NCBI RefSeq assembly: GCF_018388425.1
Contig: NZ_CP074406.1
Span: 1,488,001 to 1,552,000 of the forward strand
Direction of reading: 5' to 3'
DNA from: Nocardioides faecalis
GTDB lineage: Bacteria > Actinomycetota > Actinomycetes > Propionibacteriales > Nocardioidaceae
DNA: 64,000 bases
Part shown: positions 45,445-55,530 of the stretch, piece by piece
Layout: every line of letters starts with the position of its first letter
How positions within the stretch are numbered: the first letter of the stretch is position 1
Notes under the pieces: generated by a model
Told to the model about the DNA's origin: nothing
Databases searched by the model: none
The model's input: the letters and a program-made list of their open reading frames with translations, nothing else
Program-made: the position numbers and the translations under genes

Positions 45445-47565
45445 TCAGGTCTGGTCAGGGCGGTCCGTCTCGGTGCCACCTTCCGGGCCACCTTCCGCGC
45501 GTCTACGGCGAAGAAGGTCGTAGGTCCTGCTCCTGAGGGCTGCGCGTGCCTCGTCGATTGCCACGGCCGCTCGAGGTCTGTCGGGGATGCCATCGCCGTC
45601 GATATCGACGGTCCGGAAGGCGTCCGCTGCACGGTGAAGCAGACCGCTCTGAGCGAGACCGCTACCGCTTGCATCTTCGGTGGGGATCAGGTCGGGATCA
45701 CCGTTGGGGTCCAGCCCGCGAGCGCTGAGGTGGCGCAGTGCCCGATCGGTGACCTCGAGCTTCACATCGAGGTCCTTGAGCAACGGGGACCCTTCATCTG
45801 AGATCACCGTGAGTCGAGCCTGCTCACGCCGCACTTCCGTCGAGGTCTCGATCAGGTCGGCCCAGACGGTGGGGTCGGCATCCAGCTTTTGTCGGAACCG
45901 GAGGATCTCTGCCGTGAGCTGCGCAGCAACGACGGCCTCGACTGTGTCCGCAGAGGTTGTGGGATTGGCGAGACCGATCGCCAGACCACCGGACCCCGCG
46001 CTCACCAGGGCTCCTGCGGTGAGCAACCCTCCCACCATGCCGCCCGGCCCGAAGGCGGCCAGGGCGCTGGTGATGGCGGCCGCACCTGCAAGTCCTGCCG
46101 GCGCGGCGGCTGCCGCGAGTCCACCGGTGGCTGCCACGGCGGCGGCACCGACTCCCAACGCCACCCACTTGACCCAATTGATGTTGCTTCCAGTGAGAGC
46201 CCTGCTCGCCTCTTCCGCAGCGCTGACGACGTCACGACCGAACTGTCGGCCCAGGCCCATCTCGACGGTGAGGTCCTCGAAGACCTCTCTGCGTACTTCG
46301 TCGGGAACATCGATCTCGAACGGCCGGATGACGTTCGTCGCGACGAGGCTGGTCAACATCACCACCGCGTCCTCCTTCGACAGGTGGTGGATTCTGCGCG
46401 GCTCCGGCGCCACGGACCCCGGATCGGTGAGGTCTACCCTCAGCGCCGCGATTGCCGAGGGCATTGTCCGGCCCTCGTCAGCATTCCGCTGTGCGATGCG
46501 GTCGACCGTGGTGGCTTGAACCTGTCGAAGCGCCGTTGCGAACCGAGCCTGCCTCTCGCCACTCAACTTGGTCGAGGTGAGGTGGGCTGCACGGAGGGCC
46601 ACCAGGGCGATGGTCTCCGCATAGTCCAGTGGGATTTCGAGGCCGGTCTCGGCAACCACGAGCTCCCTCGACGTCGACCCGTGGAGGCCGAACCCGATCG
46701 CCGTGGCCACGTTTCGATCCGAGAGATAGGTCGTCGCAGCGTGGACGCCCAAGCCGACGTGGGTCCGCACCCGGTGGTCCACGATCCAGGGCAGAACCGA
46801 GGACAGGCCGCGATGGGTGGTGACCGGGTCAGCGATGTTCCAGAAGTTCACCCACCACCCCAGGTTGGTGGGTGGCTCCTTGAGAGCTTTCCTGATCCCG
46901 CCGATGTCGAACGACGTGCTCGGCAGCGGGCTGCCGATGGTGACCATGCCCACCACCTCGAGGCGCGGAGGCAACCGCCTGACGAGATCTGCGGCGATCA
47001 CCGATCCGAGGCTGTGCCCGACGATGACCAGTCGACCGGCCTCCGGCAGCCTCTCGAGAATCCGGTTCAGGACGAAGGCTCGGATGTGGGCGTGTGAGAG
47101 GTAGTTCTTCGCTTGGACGAAGGCGGGTGCCTTCAGAGCGGCCGCAGCGGCCCCTTCGGGCCCTGCCCATCCTGTGCCTGCATCGTGACGCACCATCCGG
47201 ATCTCGACTGCGCCCTGGCGGCGCTGGAACTCGAGGCGGTTCGTCTTGGCCGCCTGGCCGGTAGGCACTCTGATGGTGAGCTCGGGAACGTCCATCTTGT
47301 CGTCGACGCCGCGGAGAGCGTTCGGATACTTCGGTGCGAGCACGTGGATGCCATCCAGCCCTGGATATCCCACCTCTCTCAGTGACCGGTCCAGCGCGCC
47401 ACGCCACGCATCGTCCTGGTCACCCGTGCCTACGCCGTGCAGGAACAGCAGGACCGGTTCAGGAGAGACGGGAGCCCCGTCAGCAGCGCGCACGATGTCA
47501 AAGTAGTCAGCATGGGCGATCAACGTGGGGGATTCCGCGGGCTTGGGCCTCTGGTTCTTGGGCAC
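45445..47565 (-). CDS. Alpha/beta-hydrolase fused to a Gly/Ala-rich membrane segment; possible effector
   Basis: About 706 residues. The N-terminal half is an alpha/beta hydrolase: LLFLHGVGTGDQDDAW near the start and the nucleophile elbow VIVGHSLGSVIAADLV with S185, similar to PGAP1/DUF676-type lipases. The middle is helical. At about 464-540 lies a long Ala/Gly-rich hydrophobic region (WVKWVALGVGAAAVAATGG, FGPGGMVGGLLTAGALVSAG) that could insert in membranes and recalls the IFI6/IFI27-like segment. Near the C-terminus DIDGDGIPD (around residue 652) is a Ca-binding-type loop. No signal peptide. The GTG start at 47565 is chosen because it lies after the upstream terminator; a TTG at 47523 is an alternative. 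G+C is lower than in flanking genes. Function unknown. Confidence 0.75.
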   Translation of the reverse strand: MPKNQRPKPAESPTLIAHADYFDIVRAADGAPVSPEPVLLFLHGVGTGDQDDAWRGALDRSLREVGYPGLDGIHVLAPKYPNALRGVDDKMDVPELTIRVPTGQAAKTNRLEFQRRQGAVEIRMVRHDAGTGWAGPEGAAAAALKAPAFVQAKNYLSHAHIRAFVLNRILERLPEAGRLVIVGHSLGSVIAADLVRRLPPRLEVVGMVTIGSPLPSTSFDIGGIRKALKEPPTNLGWWVNFWNIADPVTTHRGLSSVLPWIVDHRVRTHVGLGVHAATTYLSDRNVATAIGFGLHGSTSRELVVAETGLEIPLDYAETIALVALRAAHLTSTKLSGERQARFATALRQVQATTVDRIAQRNADEGRTMPSAIAALRVDLTDPGSVAPEPRRIHHLSKEDAVVMLTSLVATNVIRPFEIDVPDEVRREVFEDLTVEMGLGRQFGRDVVSAAEEASRALTGSNINWVKWVALGVGAAAVAATGGLAAAAAPAGLAGAAAITSALAAFGPGGMVGGLLTAGALVSAGSGGLAIGLANPTTSADTVEAVVAAQLTAEILRFRQKLDADPTVWADLIETSTEVRREQARLTVISDEGSPLLKDLDVKLEVTDRALRHLSARGLDPNGDPDLIPTEDASGSGLAQSGLLHRAADAFRTVDIDGDGIPDRPRAAVAIDEARAALRSRTYDLLRRRRAEGGPEGGTETDRPDQT

Positions 47566-47589
47566 AGCGCCGCTGAGGTCGACGCGAAG

Positions 47590-47624
47590 ACAGGCCCCGC
47601 TCCTCAGCGAGAAGCGGGGCCTGT
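47590..47624 (-). terminator. Intrinsic terminator of mqo
   Basis: ACAGGCCCCGCT (47590-47601) and AGCGGGGCCTGT (47613-47624) form a perfect 12-base stem around an 11-base loop, 21 bases downstream of the mqo stop on the minus strand. It also separates mqo from the hydrolase gene that follows on the same strand. Confidence 0.85.
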
Positions 47625-47644
47625 CTCGGCGCTTGTCGAAGTAC

Positions 47645-49156
47645 TCAGGCGACGCCGTGCACGTCGAGGCCGAGCGTCTTCGCCGTACGGTCGCGGACCT
47701 CGCGGGCGAACTCCGGGTCGTCGGAGAGCTTGGTGCCGTGGCTCGGCACCATCTCCTGCAGGCGCGGCTGCCAGCCCTCCCAGCGCTCCGGGAAGCAACG
47801 CTCGAGGATCTCGAGCATGATCGGCGCGGCCGTCGATGCGCCGGGCGAGGCGCCGAGCAGGCCGGCGATCGTGCCGTCCTTGTGGGTGATGACCTCGGTG
47901 CCGAACTGCAGGACACCGTTGGGGCGGATCACCTGGACCCGCTGGCCGGCGGTGATCTTCTCCCAGTCCTTCGGGTCGGCGTCGGCGTAGAAGGCGCGCA
48001 GCTCGGCGAACTTCTTCTTCGGGGAGGCGAGCAGCTGGCTGATCAGGTAGACCGTCAGCGGGATGTTCGCCAGCCCGGCGCGGATCATCGGCACGATGTT
48101 GTGCGGGCGCAGCGACTTGAACAGGTCCAGCAAGGACCCGTGCTTGAGGAAGCGAGGGCTGAAGCCGGCGTAGGGGCCGAACATGATGCTCGGCTTGCCG
48201 TCGACGACGCGGGAGTCGAGGTGCGGCACCGACATCGGGGGAGCGCCGACCGCGGCCTTGCCGTAGACCTTGGCGTGGTGGCGCTCGGCGACCTCAGGGC
48301 TGGTGGTGCGCAGGAACTCGCCGCTGACGGGGAAGCCGCCGAAGCCCTTGATCTCGGGGATCCGCGACTTCTGCAGCAGCGTGAGCGCCTGGCCGCCGGC
48401 ACCGACGAAGACGAACCGGGCGCGGTGGTGGAACCGCTCGCCGCCCTGCTTGCCCATGACGTGCCACACGCCGTCCATGGTGCGGTGGACCAGCTTGACG
48501 TCGGCGTCGTACTCGATCGTCGCGCCGCGCTCGGCCACGGAGTCGAGCATCAGCTTGGTGAGCGCACCGAAGTCCACGTCGGTGCCCTCGCCGGAGAACG
48601 TCGCCGCGACCGGCTCGTCACCGGCGCGGCCGGCCATCAACAGCGGCGCCCACTGCGCGATCTTCGCGGGGTCCTCGGAGTACTCCATCCCCTCGAAGAG
48701 GGGGTGTGCTGCGAGCAGCGCGTGGCGCTCGCGCAGGTAGGCCACGTTGTCGGCGCCCCACACGAAGCTCATGTGCGGGGTGGCGTGGATGAACGCGTCG
48801 GGGTTCGGGATCCGGCCCGCCTCGACCAGGAACGACCAGAACTGGCGGGTGACCGCGAACTGCTCGTTGACGGTGATCGCCTTGGAGACGTCGACCCGGC
48901 CGTCGGCGGACTGCGGCGTGTAGTTCAGCTCGCAGAGCGCGGCATGGCCGGTGCCGGCGTTGTTCCAGGGGTTCGAGCTCTCCTGGGCGGAGCGCTCGAG
49001 CCGCTCGAGGACCCGGATGGACCAGGTCGGCTCGAGCTCGGAGACGAGGGCGGCGAGGGTGGCGCTCATGATTCCGCCGCCGATCAGCAGCACATCGGTG
49101 GTGTGCTGCGCGGGCGGCTGCGCTGCGGTGGTGTGCACCGTACCTTTGTGCCGCAT
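47645..49156 (-). CDS. mqo: Malate:quinone oxidoreductase
   Basis: 503 residues, FAD enzyme at the inner face of the membrane that oxidises malate to oxaloacetate and reduces quinone in the TCA cycle. The Rossmann FAD motif DVLLIGGGIMSATLAALVSELEP is followed by ERLERSAQESSNPWNNAGTGHAALCELNYTPQ, a signature of MQO. Others are THPHMSFVWG-like ATPHMSFVWGADNVAYLR, FVFVGAGGQALTLLQKSRIPE and LLGASPGASTAAPIMLEILE. The ATG at 49156 directly abuts a palindrome and has no ribosome site; GTG at 49138, behind AAAGG, may be the real start (six codons shorter). Confidence 0.95.
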   Translation of the reverse strand: MRHKGTVHTTAAQPPAQHTTDVLLIGGGIMSATLAALVSELEPTWSIRVLERLERSAQESSNPWNNAGTGHAALCELNYTPQSADGRVDVSKAITVNEQFAVTRQFWSFLVEAGRIPNPDAFIHATPHMSFVWGADNVAYLRERHALLAAHPLFEGMEYSEDPAKIAQWAPLLMAGRAGDEPVAATFSGEGTDVDFGALTKLMLDSVAERGATIEYDADVKLVHRTMDGVWHVMGKQGGERFHHRARFVFVGAGGQALTLLQKSRIPEIKGFGGFPVSGEFLRTTSPEVAERHHAKVYGKAAVGAPPMSVPHLDSRVVDGKPSIMFGPYAGFSPRFLKHGSLLDLFKSLRPHNIVPMIRAGLANIPLTVYLISQLLASPKKKFAELRAFYADADPKDWEKITAGQRVQVIRPNGVLQFGTEVITHKDGTIAGLLGASPGASTAAPIMLEILERCFPERWEGWQPRLQEMVPSHGTKLSDDPEFAREVRDRTAKTLGLDVHGVA

Positions 49157-49217
49157 GCGAAACGTTTCACAAGCACCGGGGGGTCTAGTGACCCCTTATT
49201 GTTTGACGTAGGTCACA
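49156..49217 (-). promoter_or_regulatory. mqo control region: LacI-type palindrome and Crp/GlxR-type site
   Basis: TGCGAAACGTTTCACA (49156-49171) is a 16-base palindrome with one mismatch, centred on GAAACGTTTC, the shape of LacI-family operators. It reaches the annotated mqo ATG. TTTGACGTAGGTCACA (49202-49217) differs from the Crp/GlxR consensus TGTGA-N6-TCACA at one base. Between them, GGGGTC-TAGT-GACCCC (49180-49195) followed on the plus strand by TTATTGTTT resembles a small intrinsic terminator. Carbon-source control of mqo is the natural reading. Confidence 0.6.
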
Positions 49218-49444
49218 TCGGTGAGCGGCGTGCGCAGCCTCCCGGAGGTCGATCGCCTCGGACGCTAGCCGGCTCGGGCCCGCGCGCGGTCGTGGTTCCC
49301 GCTGAGTGGGAGCCGATCTGCGGCCTGTCGGCGAAGTCGGGATCTCCCGTGAACCGTAGTAGAACGCCTTCGGGCCCGGATCGGATCCGGGTGCACCCCG
49401 GCGACGCCGACCCGCGCCCGATGACCGAGGAACCAGGAGGCACC
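49218..49444. other. Intergenic region upstream of the patatin gene
   Basis: Together with the mqo control region this makes a 288-base divergent spacer. I see no gene or stable RNA in it. An in-frame ATG at 49421 exists eight codons before the chosen patatin start. Confidence 0.5.
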
Positions 49445-50419
49445 GTGACCCAGGCTGACCGCCACGTCCCGGCGACCGGCGACGCGGACGCGTCGGTCGT
49501 CACCGTGTTGCGGCGACGCCGCGAGGACGGCTCCCGCGCCGGCGAGCGCCGCGACCCGTGGCGCGTCGCGCTGGTCATCGAGGGCGGCGGGAGCCGCTCC
49601 GCGGTCTCCGCCGGGATGGCGCTGACGCTGGTCCGCGAGGGACTGGTCGACGCCTTCGATGCCGTCTACGCCACCTCCGGTGGTGCGCTCAACGGAGCCT
49701 GGCTGCTGAGCAGCACCCCGGACAGCGGCCTGCGCTCCTGGGCCTACCCCGACGTGCTCGCCGCCCGGGTCATCGACCCCTGGCGGGCAGCACGCGGCGG
49801 TCCCCTCGTCGACATGCGGCGCCTGGTCGAGCACGTCTACGCCCACGTCACGCCCATGGACTTCGACGCGATCCTGGCCCACCCCACCTCGTTCCACCCG
49901 ATCGCCACCGACGCGCAGACCGGTGATGCCGTGGACCTGCACCCCCACCTCACCGACGCCGAAGCGCTGCGGGACGGGTTGCGGGCCAGCGGGTGCCTGC
50001 CTTGGCTGGCCGGACCGCCCGTCCTGCTCGGCGGCCGCTCCTACCTCGACGGCGGCCTGACCCACGGCGTGCCCGCCCGTCTCGCCGCGCAGGGCGGCGC
50101 CACGCACCTGTTGGTGCTGCGCACCAAGCGGGCCGACGACCTCACCCGCGCGGCCTCCCGCGTCGAGCGCGCCGTGCTGCGGCGCTACTACCGGCGCCAC
50201 GGCGCCGGCGCCGGCGCCGGCCGGGCGCACGCCGTACGGCACCTCGCTGCGCTCGAGGAGGAGCGCTGGTTGGAGCAGGCCTGCGCGGAGAGCGACACCG
50301 TCCGTCAGGTCCGCCCCGGCCACCGCACCCCTGCGGTCTCCCGCCTCAGCCGCGACTCCGACCTGATCGCGAAGGCGATCCGGGCCGGTGCGGCGGCGAT
50401 GGCCGAGGCCCTCGGCTGA
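49445..50419 (+). CDS. Patatin-like phospholipase
   Basis: 324 residues, patatin-fold lipid acyl hydrolase with a Ser-Asp dyad. The oxyanion motif is IEGGGSRSAVSAGMALTLV, the nucleophile S78 lies in YATSGGALNG, and the dyad Asp D202 is in YLDGGLTHGVPARLA. The nucleophile motif is ATSGG rather than the usual GxSxG, as in some RssA/YlbK-like proteins. No signal peptide. The GTG at 49445 is preferred because AGGAGG ends four bases before it; the ATG at 49421 would add eight residues. The C-terminal tail is Arg/Ala rich. Confidence 0.9.
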   Translation: MTQADRHVPATGDADASVVTVLRRRREDGSRAGERRDPWRVALVIEGGGSRSAVSAGMALTLVREGLVDAFDAVYATSGGALNGAWLLSSTPDSGLRSWAYPDVLAARVIDPWRAARGGPLVDMRRLVEHVYAHVTPMDFDAILAHPTSFHPIATDAQTGDAVDLHPHLTDAEALRDGLRASGCLPWLAGPPVLLGGRSYLDGGLTHGVPARLAAQGGATHLLVLRTKRADDLTRAASRVERAVLRRYYRRHGAGAGAGRAHAVRHLAALEEERWLEQACAESDTVRQVRPGHRTPAVSRLSRDSDLIAKAIRAGAAAMAEALG

Positions 50420-50428
50420 GCAGGTTCG

Positions 50429-51181
50429 TCAGGCCGGCACGTCGGTCGACGCGTCAGCCAGCACGTCGGCCAGGTCGATCGGTCGGCTGACCATCGGCCA
50501 GTGCCAGGTCGGCAGCTCGACGTAGGTCCAGTCGCCGGCGACCATGTGCGCGAACGCCGGCACGACCGGCGCCATCTGCTGCAGCTGGGCGACCCCGAAG
50601 CTGCACAGCACGCCGGTCCGAGGGAGCCGCTCCCAGGCGCCGGTGAGCGCGACCTCCTCCGTCGCGGTGCGCCACGGCTGCGGCTGCGAGGCCGCGCTCA
50701 GGGCCGCCATGGCGGCGTCGTCCACCTCAGGCACGTCGGCAGCCAGCGCGGCCCAGGGCGGCGGCGGCAGCTGCCACCCGTCGCCCTGCGTGCGGACCAG
50801 CTCCTCGTTGGCGGCGCGCGCCTCGGGTCCCTCGAAGTCGGCCTGCGCCATGCCGTCGGGCAGCGGACCGGCGTCGATGTAGACGAGGCGGGCGACGCGG
50901 TCGGCGGCGCGGTCCGCCGCACCGGTCACGACGAGCGCGCCGTAGCTGTGGCCCACGAGCACGACGTCACGTAGGTCGTGCTCCTCGAGCAGTCGTACGA
51001 CGTCCTCGACGTGGGCCGTCAGGTCGGTCGCGGGGGAGGCGAGGTCGGCGCGCTCGCCCATCCCAGGCAGGTCGAGGGCGTGCACGGCGTGGCCGCGCTC
51101 CCGCAGGGACTCCGCCACGGGCTGCCAGACAGCGGCGCCGAGCCAGAACCCGGGGATCAGGACGTAGGTGGTGGGGGTCAT
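50429..51181 (-). CDS. Alpha/beta hydrolase (esterase)
   Basis: 250 residues. HG-like opening YVLIPGFWLGAAVWQPVAESLRERGHAVHALDLPGMGER, nucleophile elbow VVLVGHSYGALVV, and a C-terminal His in ELPTWHWPMVSRP. The pattern fits the RsbQ/salicylate-esterase-like small esterases of actinobacteria. Substrate unknown. Divergent from the WYL regulator at 51272 (90-base spacer), which may control it. Confidence 0.88.
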   Translation of the reverse strand: MTPTTYVLIPGFWLGAAVWQPVAESLRERGHAVHALDLPGMGERADLASPATDLTAHVEDVVRLLEEHDLRDVVLVGHSYGALVVTGAADRAADRVARLVYIDAGPLPDGMAQADFEGPEARAANEELVRTQGDGWQLPPPPWAALAADVPEVDDAAMAALSAASQPQPWRTATEEVALTGAWERLPRTGVLCSFGVAQLQQMAPVVPAFAHMVAGDWTYVELPTWHWPMVSRPIDLADVLADASTDVPA

Positions 51182-51271
51182 GGGATCGACCGTAGACACA
51201 TTTCCGGGCAGGATCCGCCCGGTATCTCGGCTAGATTCCCTGTTCTCGTTCCTGCTCCGTCGAGGAGAGCC

Positions 51272-52258
51272 ATGACCCGTCCGACCGCTCGCGTGCTGGC
51301 GATGCTCGAGCTGCTGCAATCAGGCGGGCAACGCACGGTGGGCGACCTCGCAGACCGGCTCGGGGTCGACGAGCGGACGGTCCGGCGCTACGCCGAGCAC
51401 CTCGCCGACCTCGGCGTCCCGGTGCAGGCACAGCGCGGTCGCTACGGCGGCTACCGGCTCGCCCCCGGCTACAAGCTGCCGCCCCTCATGCTCACCGACG
51501 ACGAGGCGCTCGCCGTCGTGCTGGGGCTGCAGGCCGCGGAGCGCGCCGGGCTCGCCACCACCGACCCGGCTGCCACCGCCAGCGCGCTGGGCAAGGTGGC
51601 CCGCGTGCTGCCGCGGCCCCTGAAGGAGCGGCTCGAGAGCCTGCTCACCACCGCCGAGTTCACCGCCCCGGTGCGCGCCGCGGCGCCCGCCGACGCCGAC
51701 ACGCTGCTCGGCCTCGCGTCCGCGGCACGGGATCGGCGCCAGGTCGTCATCGGCTACACCTCCTGGGACGGGCGGACCTCGCGGCGCGCCCTCGACATCT
51801 ACGGCCTGGTCTTCCACTCCGGACGTTGGTACGTCAGCGGGCACGACCACGCCCGCGACGCGGTGCGCACCTTCCGGCTTGATCGGATCGCGGCGCTGGA
51901 GCCCGGCGAGGGCACGTACGTCGTACCGGCCGACTTCGACGCCACCACCCAGGTCGTCTCCGGGATCGCCGCGGTGGGGTGGGCGCACGAGGTCGCCGTC
52001 GTGCTGCACACCAGCCTGGTCGAGGCGAACGAGCGGCTGCCGCGCAGCGCCGGTGCGTTGCGCGAGCACCCTGACGGGGTGCTGCTGGAGACCCGCGCGG
52101 AGCGGCTGGACGGCATGGCCCGGATGCTCGCCGGCCTCGGCTGGGACTTCGACGTCCTCACCCCCGACGCGCTGCGCGAGGAGGTGCGGTCCCTGGCCGA
52201 CCGGCTTCGGGCCAACGCGGGCCGCGCCGCGCGACGAACAGGGCCAGCAGCACCATGA
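51272..52258 (+). CDS. WYL-domain helix-turn-helix regulator (DeoR/YafY-like)
   Basis: 328 residues. The HTH is at 1-65 (ARVLAMLELLQSGGQRTVGDLADRLGVDERTVRRYAEHLADLGVPV, then GRYGGYRLAPGYKLPPLMLTDDEALAVVLGL). The WYL sensor domain lies at about 145-215 (VIGYTSWDGRTSRRALDIYGLVFHSGRWYVSGHDHARDAVRTFRLDRI). A WCX-like C-terminal part contains DATTQVVSGIAAVGWAHEVAVVLH. WYL proteins sense nucleic acids or small ligands, and some regulate DNA-damage or defence genes. GAGGAGAGCC precedes the ATG. It probably regulates the divergent esterase and itself. Confidence 0.92.
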   Translation: MTRPTARVLAMLELLQSGGQRTVGDLADRLGVDERTVRRYAEHLADLGVPVQAQRGRYGGYRLAPGYKLPPLMLTDDEALAVVLGLQAAERAGLATTDPAATASALGKVARVLPRPLKERLESLLTTAEFTAPVRAAAPADADTLLGLASAARDRRQVVIGYTSWDGRTSRRALDIYGLVFHSGRWYVSGHDHARDAVRTFRLDRIAALEPGEGTYVVPADFDATTQVVSGIAAVGWAHEVAVVLHTSLVEANERLPRSAGALREHPDGVLLETRAERLDGMARMLAGLGWDFDVLTPDALREEVRSLADRLRANAGRAARRTGPAAP

Positions 52259-52483
52259 CCGCGACGAGCCCCTTCAGGATTCGACGTAGCAGGTCACCTC
52301 AGGGTGCGGCCAGCGGCGGCGGGGTCGGGAGCGGCGGGGCACGCCGAAGCATCGGCACGAAGGACGCCACCACGAGCAGGACCCATGTCGTGAGGATGTG
52401 GGGCCAGGTGATTCGTCGGCGCCGTCGAGCGGGCGATCCGAGCCGGCATCGCCCCGACGGCCCACGACGCGGACTGGGCTGAG

Positions 52484-52729
52484 GTGAGCGCGGCCCCGAG
52501 CGAGAACGTGGCCGCGCTGATGGCTACTCTGTCCGACCGTGTCCCCGGCGCGGTCCGGCGGGGCGTGGGCGTCGGCGAGGTGGACGCGGGACGGGAGAGC
52601 GCGGCCGCGATCGAGGCGGTGCTCGATGAGGTGGCCAGGATCAACCAGACGCTGCTGACGCTGCTGGACGACGTCTCGCCCGGCGCCGTCAGCGCCTCCG
52701 ACGAAGTGGTGGCAAGGGTGGGGACATGA
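52484..52729 (+). CDS. Small hypothetical protein coupled to the fluoride channel genes
   Basis: 81 residues, helical (VDAGRESAAAIEAVLDEVARINQTLLTLLDDV), no membrane segment and no recognised domain. The GTG start is weakly supported. Its TGA overlaps the ATG of the first fluoride channel gene (ATGA), so the three genes should be translated together, which is the main reason to call it. The 225 bases upstream hold no gene that I can support. Confidence 0.55.
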   Translation: MSAAPSENVAALMATLSDRVPGAVRRGVGVGEVDAGRESAAAIEAVLDEVARINQTLLTLLDDVSPGAVSASDEVVARVGT

Positions 52730-53148
52730 GGCCGGCGTACCTACGGGGGGCCTCGATCGGCCTCGTCCTGCTGGGCGGCGCCGTCGGCGTCGCGGCCCGG
52801 GAGGGGCTGGTCCTCGCCATCCCCAACCGCGACGGCATCCCGATCGTCGTACAGGTGGTCAACGTCCTCGGCGCGTTCGTGCTGGGCTACCTCTACGAGG
52901 CGCTGACGCACACCCGGTTCGGCTCCGAGTCGGTCTCGCGGATCAAGCTGCTCGTGGGCACCGGGTTCTGTGGTGGCCTGACCACGTACAGCTCCCTGGC
53001 GACCGATACCGCGGTGCTGCTGGACGACTCCCGGGTCGGGGTGGCCCTGGCCTACGCGCTGAGCACCGTGGTGGTGGGCGGCGCGGCTACGGTGCTGGGC
53101 ATCGTCCTCGGCGGTCGCCGACACGCGCCGGCAGGCGGCAGCCGATGA
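52726..53148 (+). CDS. crcB: Fluoride ion channel FluC/CrcB, first subunit
   Basis: 140 residues, four helices. Conserved parts: GGAVGVAAREGLVLAIP, VNVLGAFVLGYLYEAL and GTGFCGGLTTYSSLATDT with the Gly-Gly-x-Thr-Thr-[Tyr/Phe]-Ser core that lines the fluoride pore. Exports toxic fluoride. It overlaps the second subunit gene (ATGA). Paired crcB genes form heterodimers in many Gram-positives. I could not find a fluoride riboswitch upstream. Confidence 0.93.
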   Translation: MRPAYLRGASIGLVLLGGAVGVAAREGLVLAIPNRDGIPIVVQVVNVLGAFVLGYLYEALTHTRFGSESVSRIKLLVGTGFCGGLTTYSSLATDTAVLLDDSRVGVALAYALSTVVVGGAATVLGIVLGGRRHAPAGGSR

Positions 53149-53522
53149 CGCCGGGGCTGTTCGTGATGATGGTGCTCGCGGGCGGGCTGGGCGCCTGCGT
53201 GCGCTACGTCGTGGACGGGGCGATCAAGGCACGCGCCAAGGGGGCGGCGTTCCCCTGGTCCACCGCGATCATCAACCTCACCGGGTCGCTGGTGCTGGGC
53301 TTCCTCACCGGTCTGGTCGTCGGCCGGCTCGCCTCGACGGACGTGAGCACCGTGGGCACCGGTTTCCTCGGCGGCTACACGACGTTCAGCACGGCCAGCT
53401 ACGAGCTGGTGCAGCTCGTCCGCGACCAGCGCCACGGCCTCGCCGCGGCGTACGGCATCGGGGTGCTGGCGGGCGCCGTGCTCCTGGCGCTGCTCGGGTA
53501 CGTCGTCGGCTCCGACCTCTAG
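53145..53522 (+). CDS. crcB: Fluoride ion channel FluC/CrcB, second subunit
   Basis: 125 residues, four helices: LFVMMVLAGGLGACVRYVVDG, WSTAIINLTGSLVLGFLTGLV, GTGFLGGYTTFSTASYELVQL and GIGVLAGAVLLALLGYVVG. It carries the canonical N-terminal G-x-x-R and the pore motif GGYTTFST. Partner of the preceding gene. 76 bases before the P-type ATPase. Confidence 0.94.
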   Translation: MTPGLFVMMVLAGGLGACVRYVVDGAIKARAKGAAFPWSTAIINLTGSLVLGFLTGLVVGRLASTDVSTVGTGFLGGYTTFSTASYELVQLVRDQRHGLAAAYGIGVLAGAVLLALLGYVVGSDL

Positions 53523-53598
53523 GAGTGGCCTGCGAAGGCACCGGGAGCCCGCTCGTGCGTGGGACGGTGCCGCCGCGCCTGGGTGGGAGAATGGAGGA

Positions 53599-55491
<1,893 letters not shown>

Positions 55492-55530
55492 GCGCCGGGG
55501 CCGGTGCTGCGAGCGCGCATCAGCGCCGTG

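Noticed and set aside
45445..47916. A longer start at 47916 for the alpha/beta-hydrolase fusion
   Set aside because: It would overlap mqo and its terminator, and the added residues are Arg/Ser-rich shadow sequence.
52259..52483. Hydrophobic minus-strand stretch (TTWVLLVVASFVPML) upstream of the fluoride channel genes
   Set aside because: No start codon or ribosome site precedes it in frame and it is broken by stops, so it is not a supportable gene; it may be a remnant.
52259..52726. Fluoride riboswitch before crcB
   Set aside because: I looked for the conserved pseudoknot sequence pattern and could not find it.
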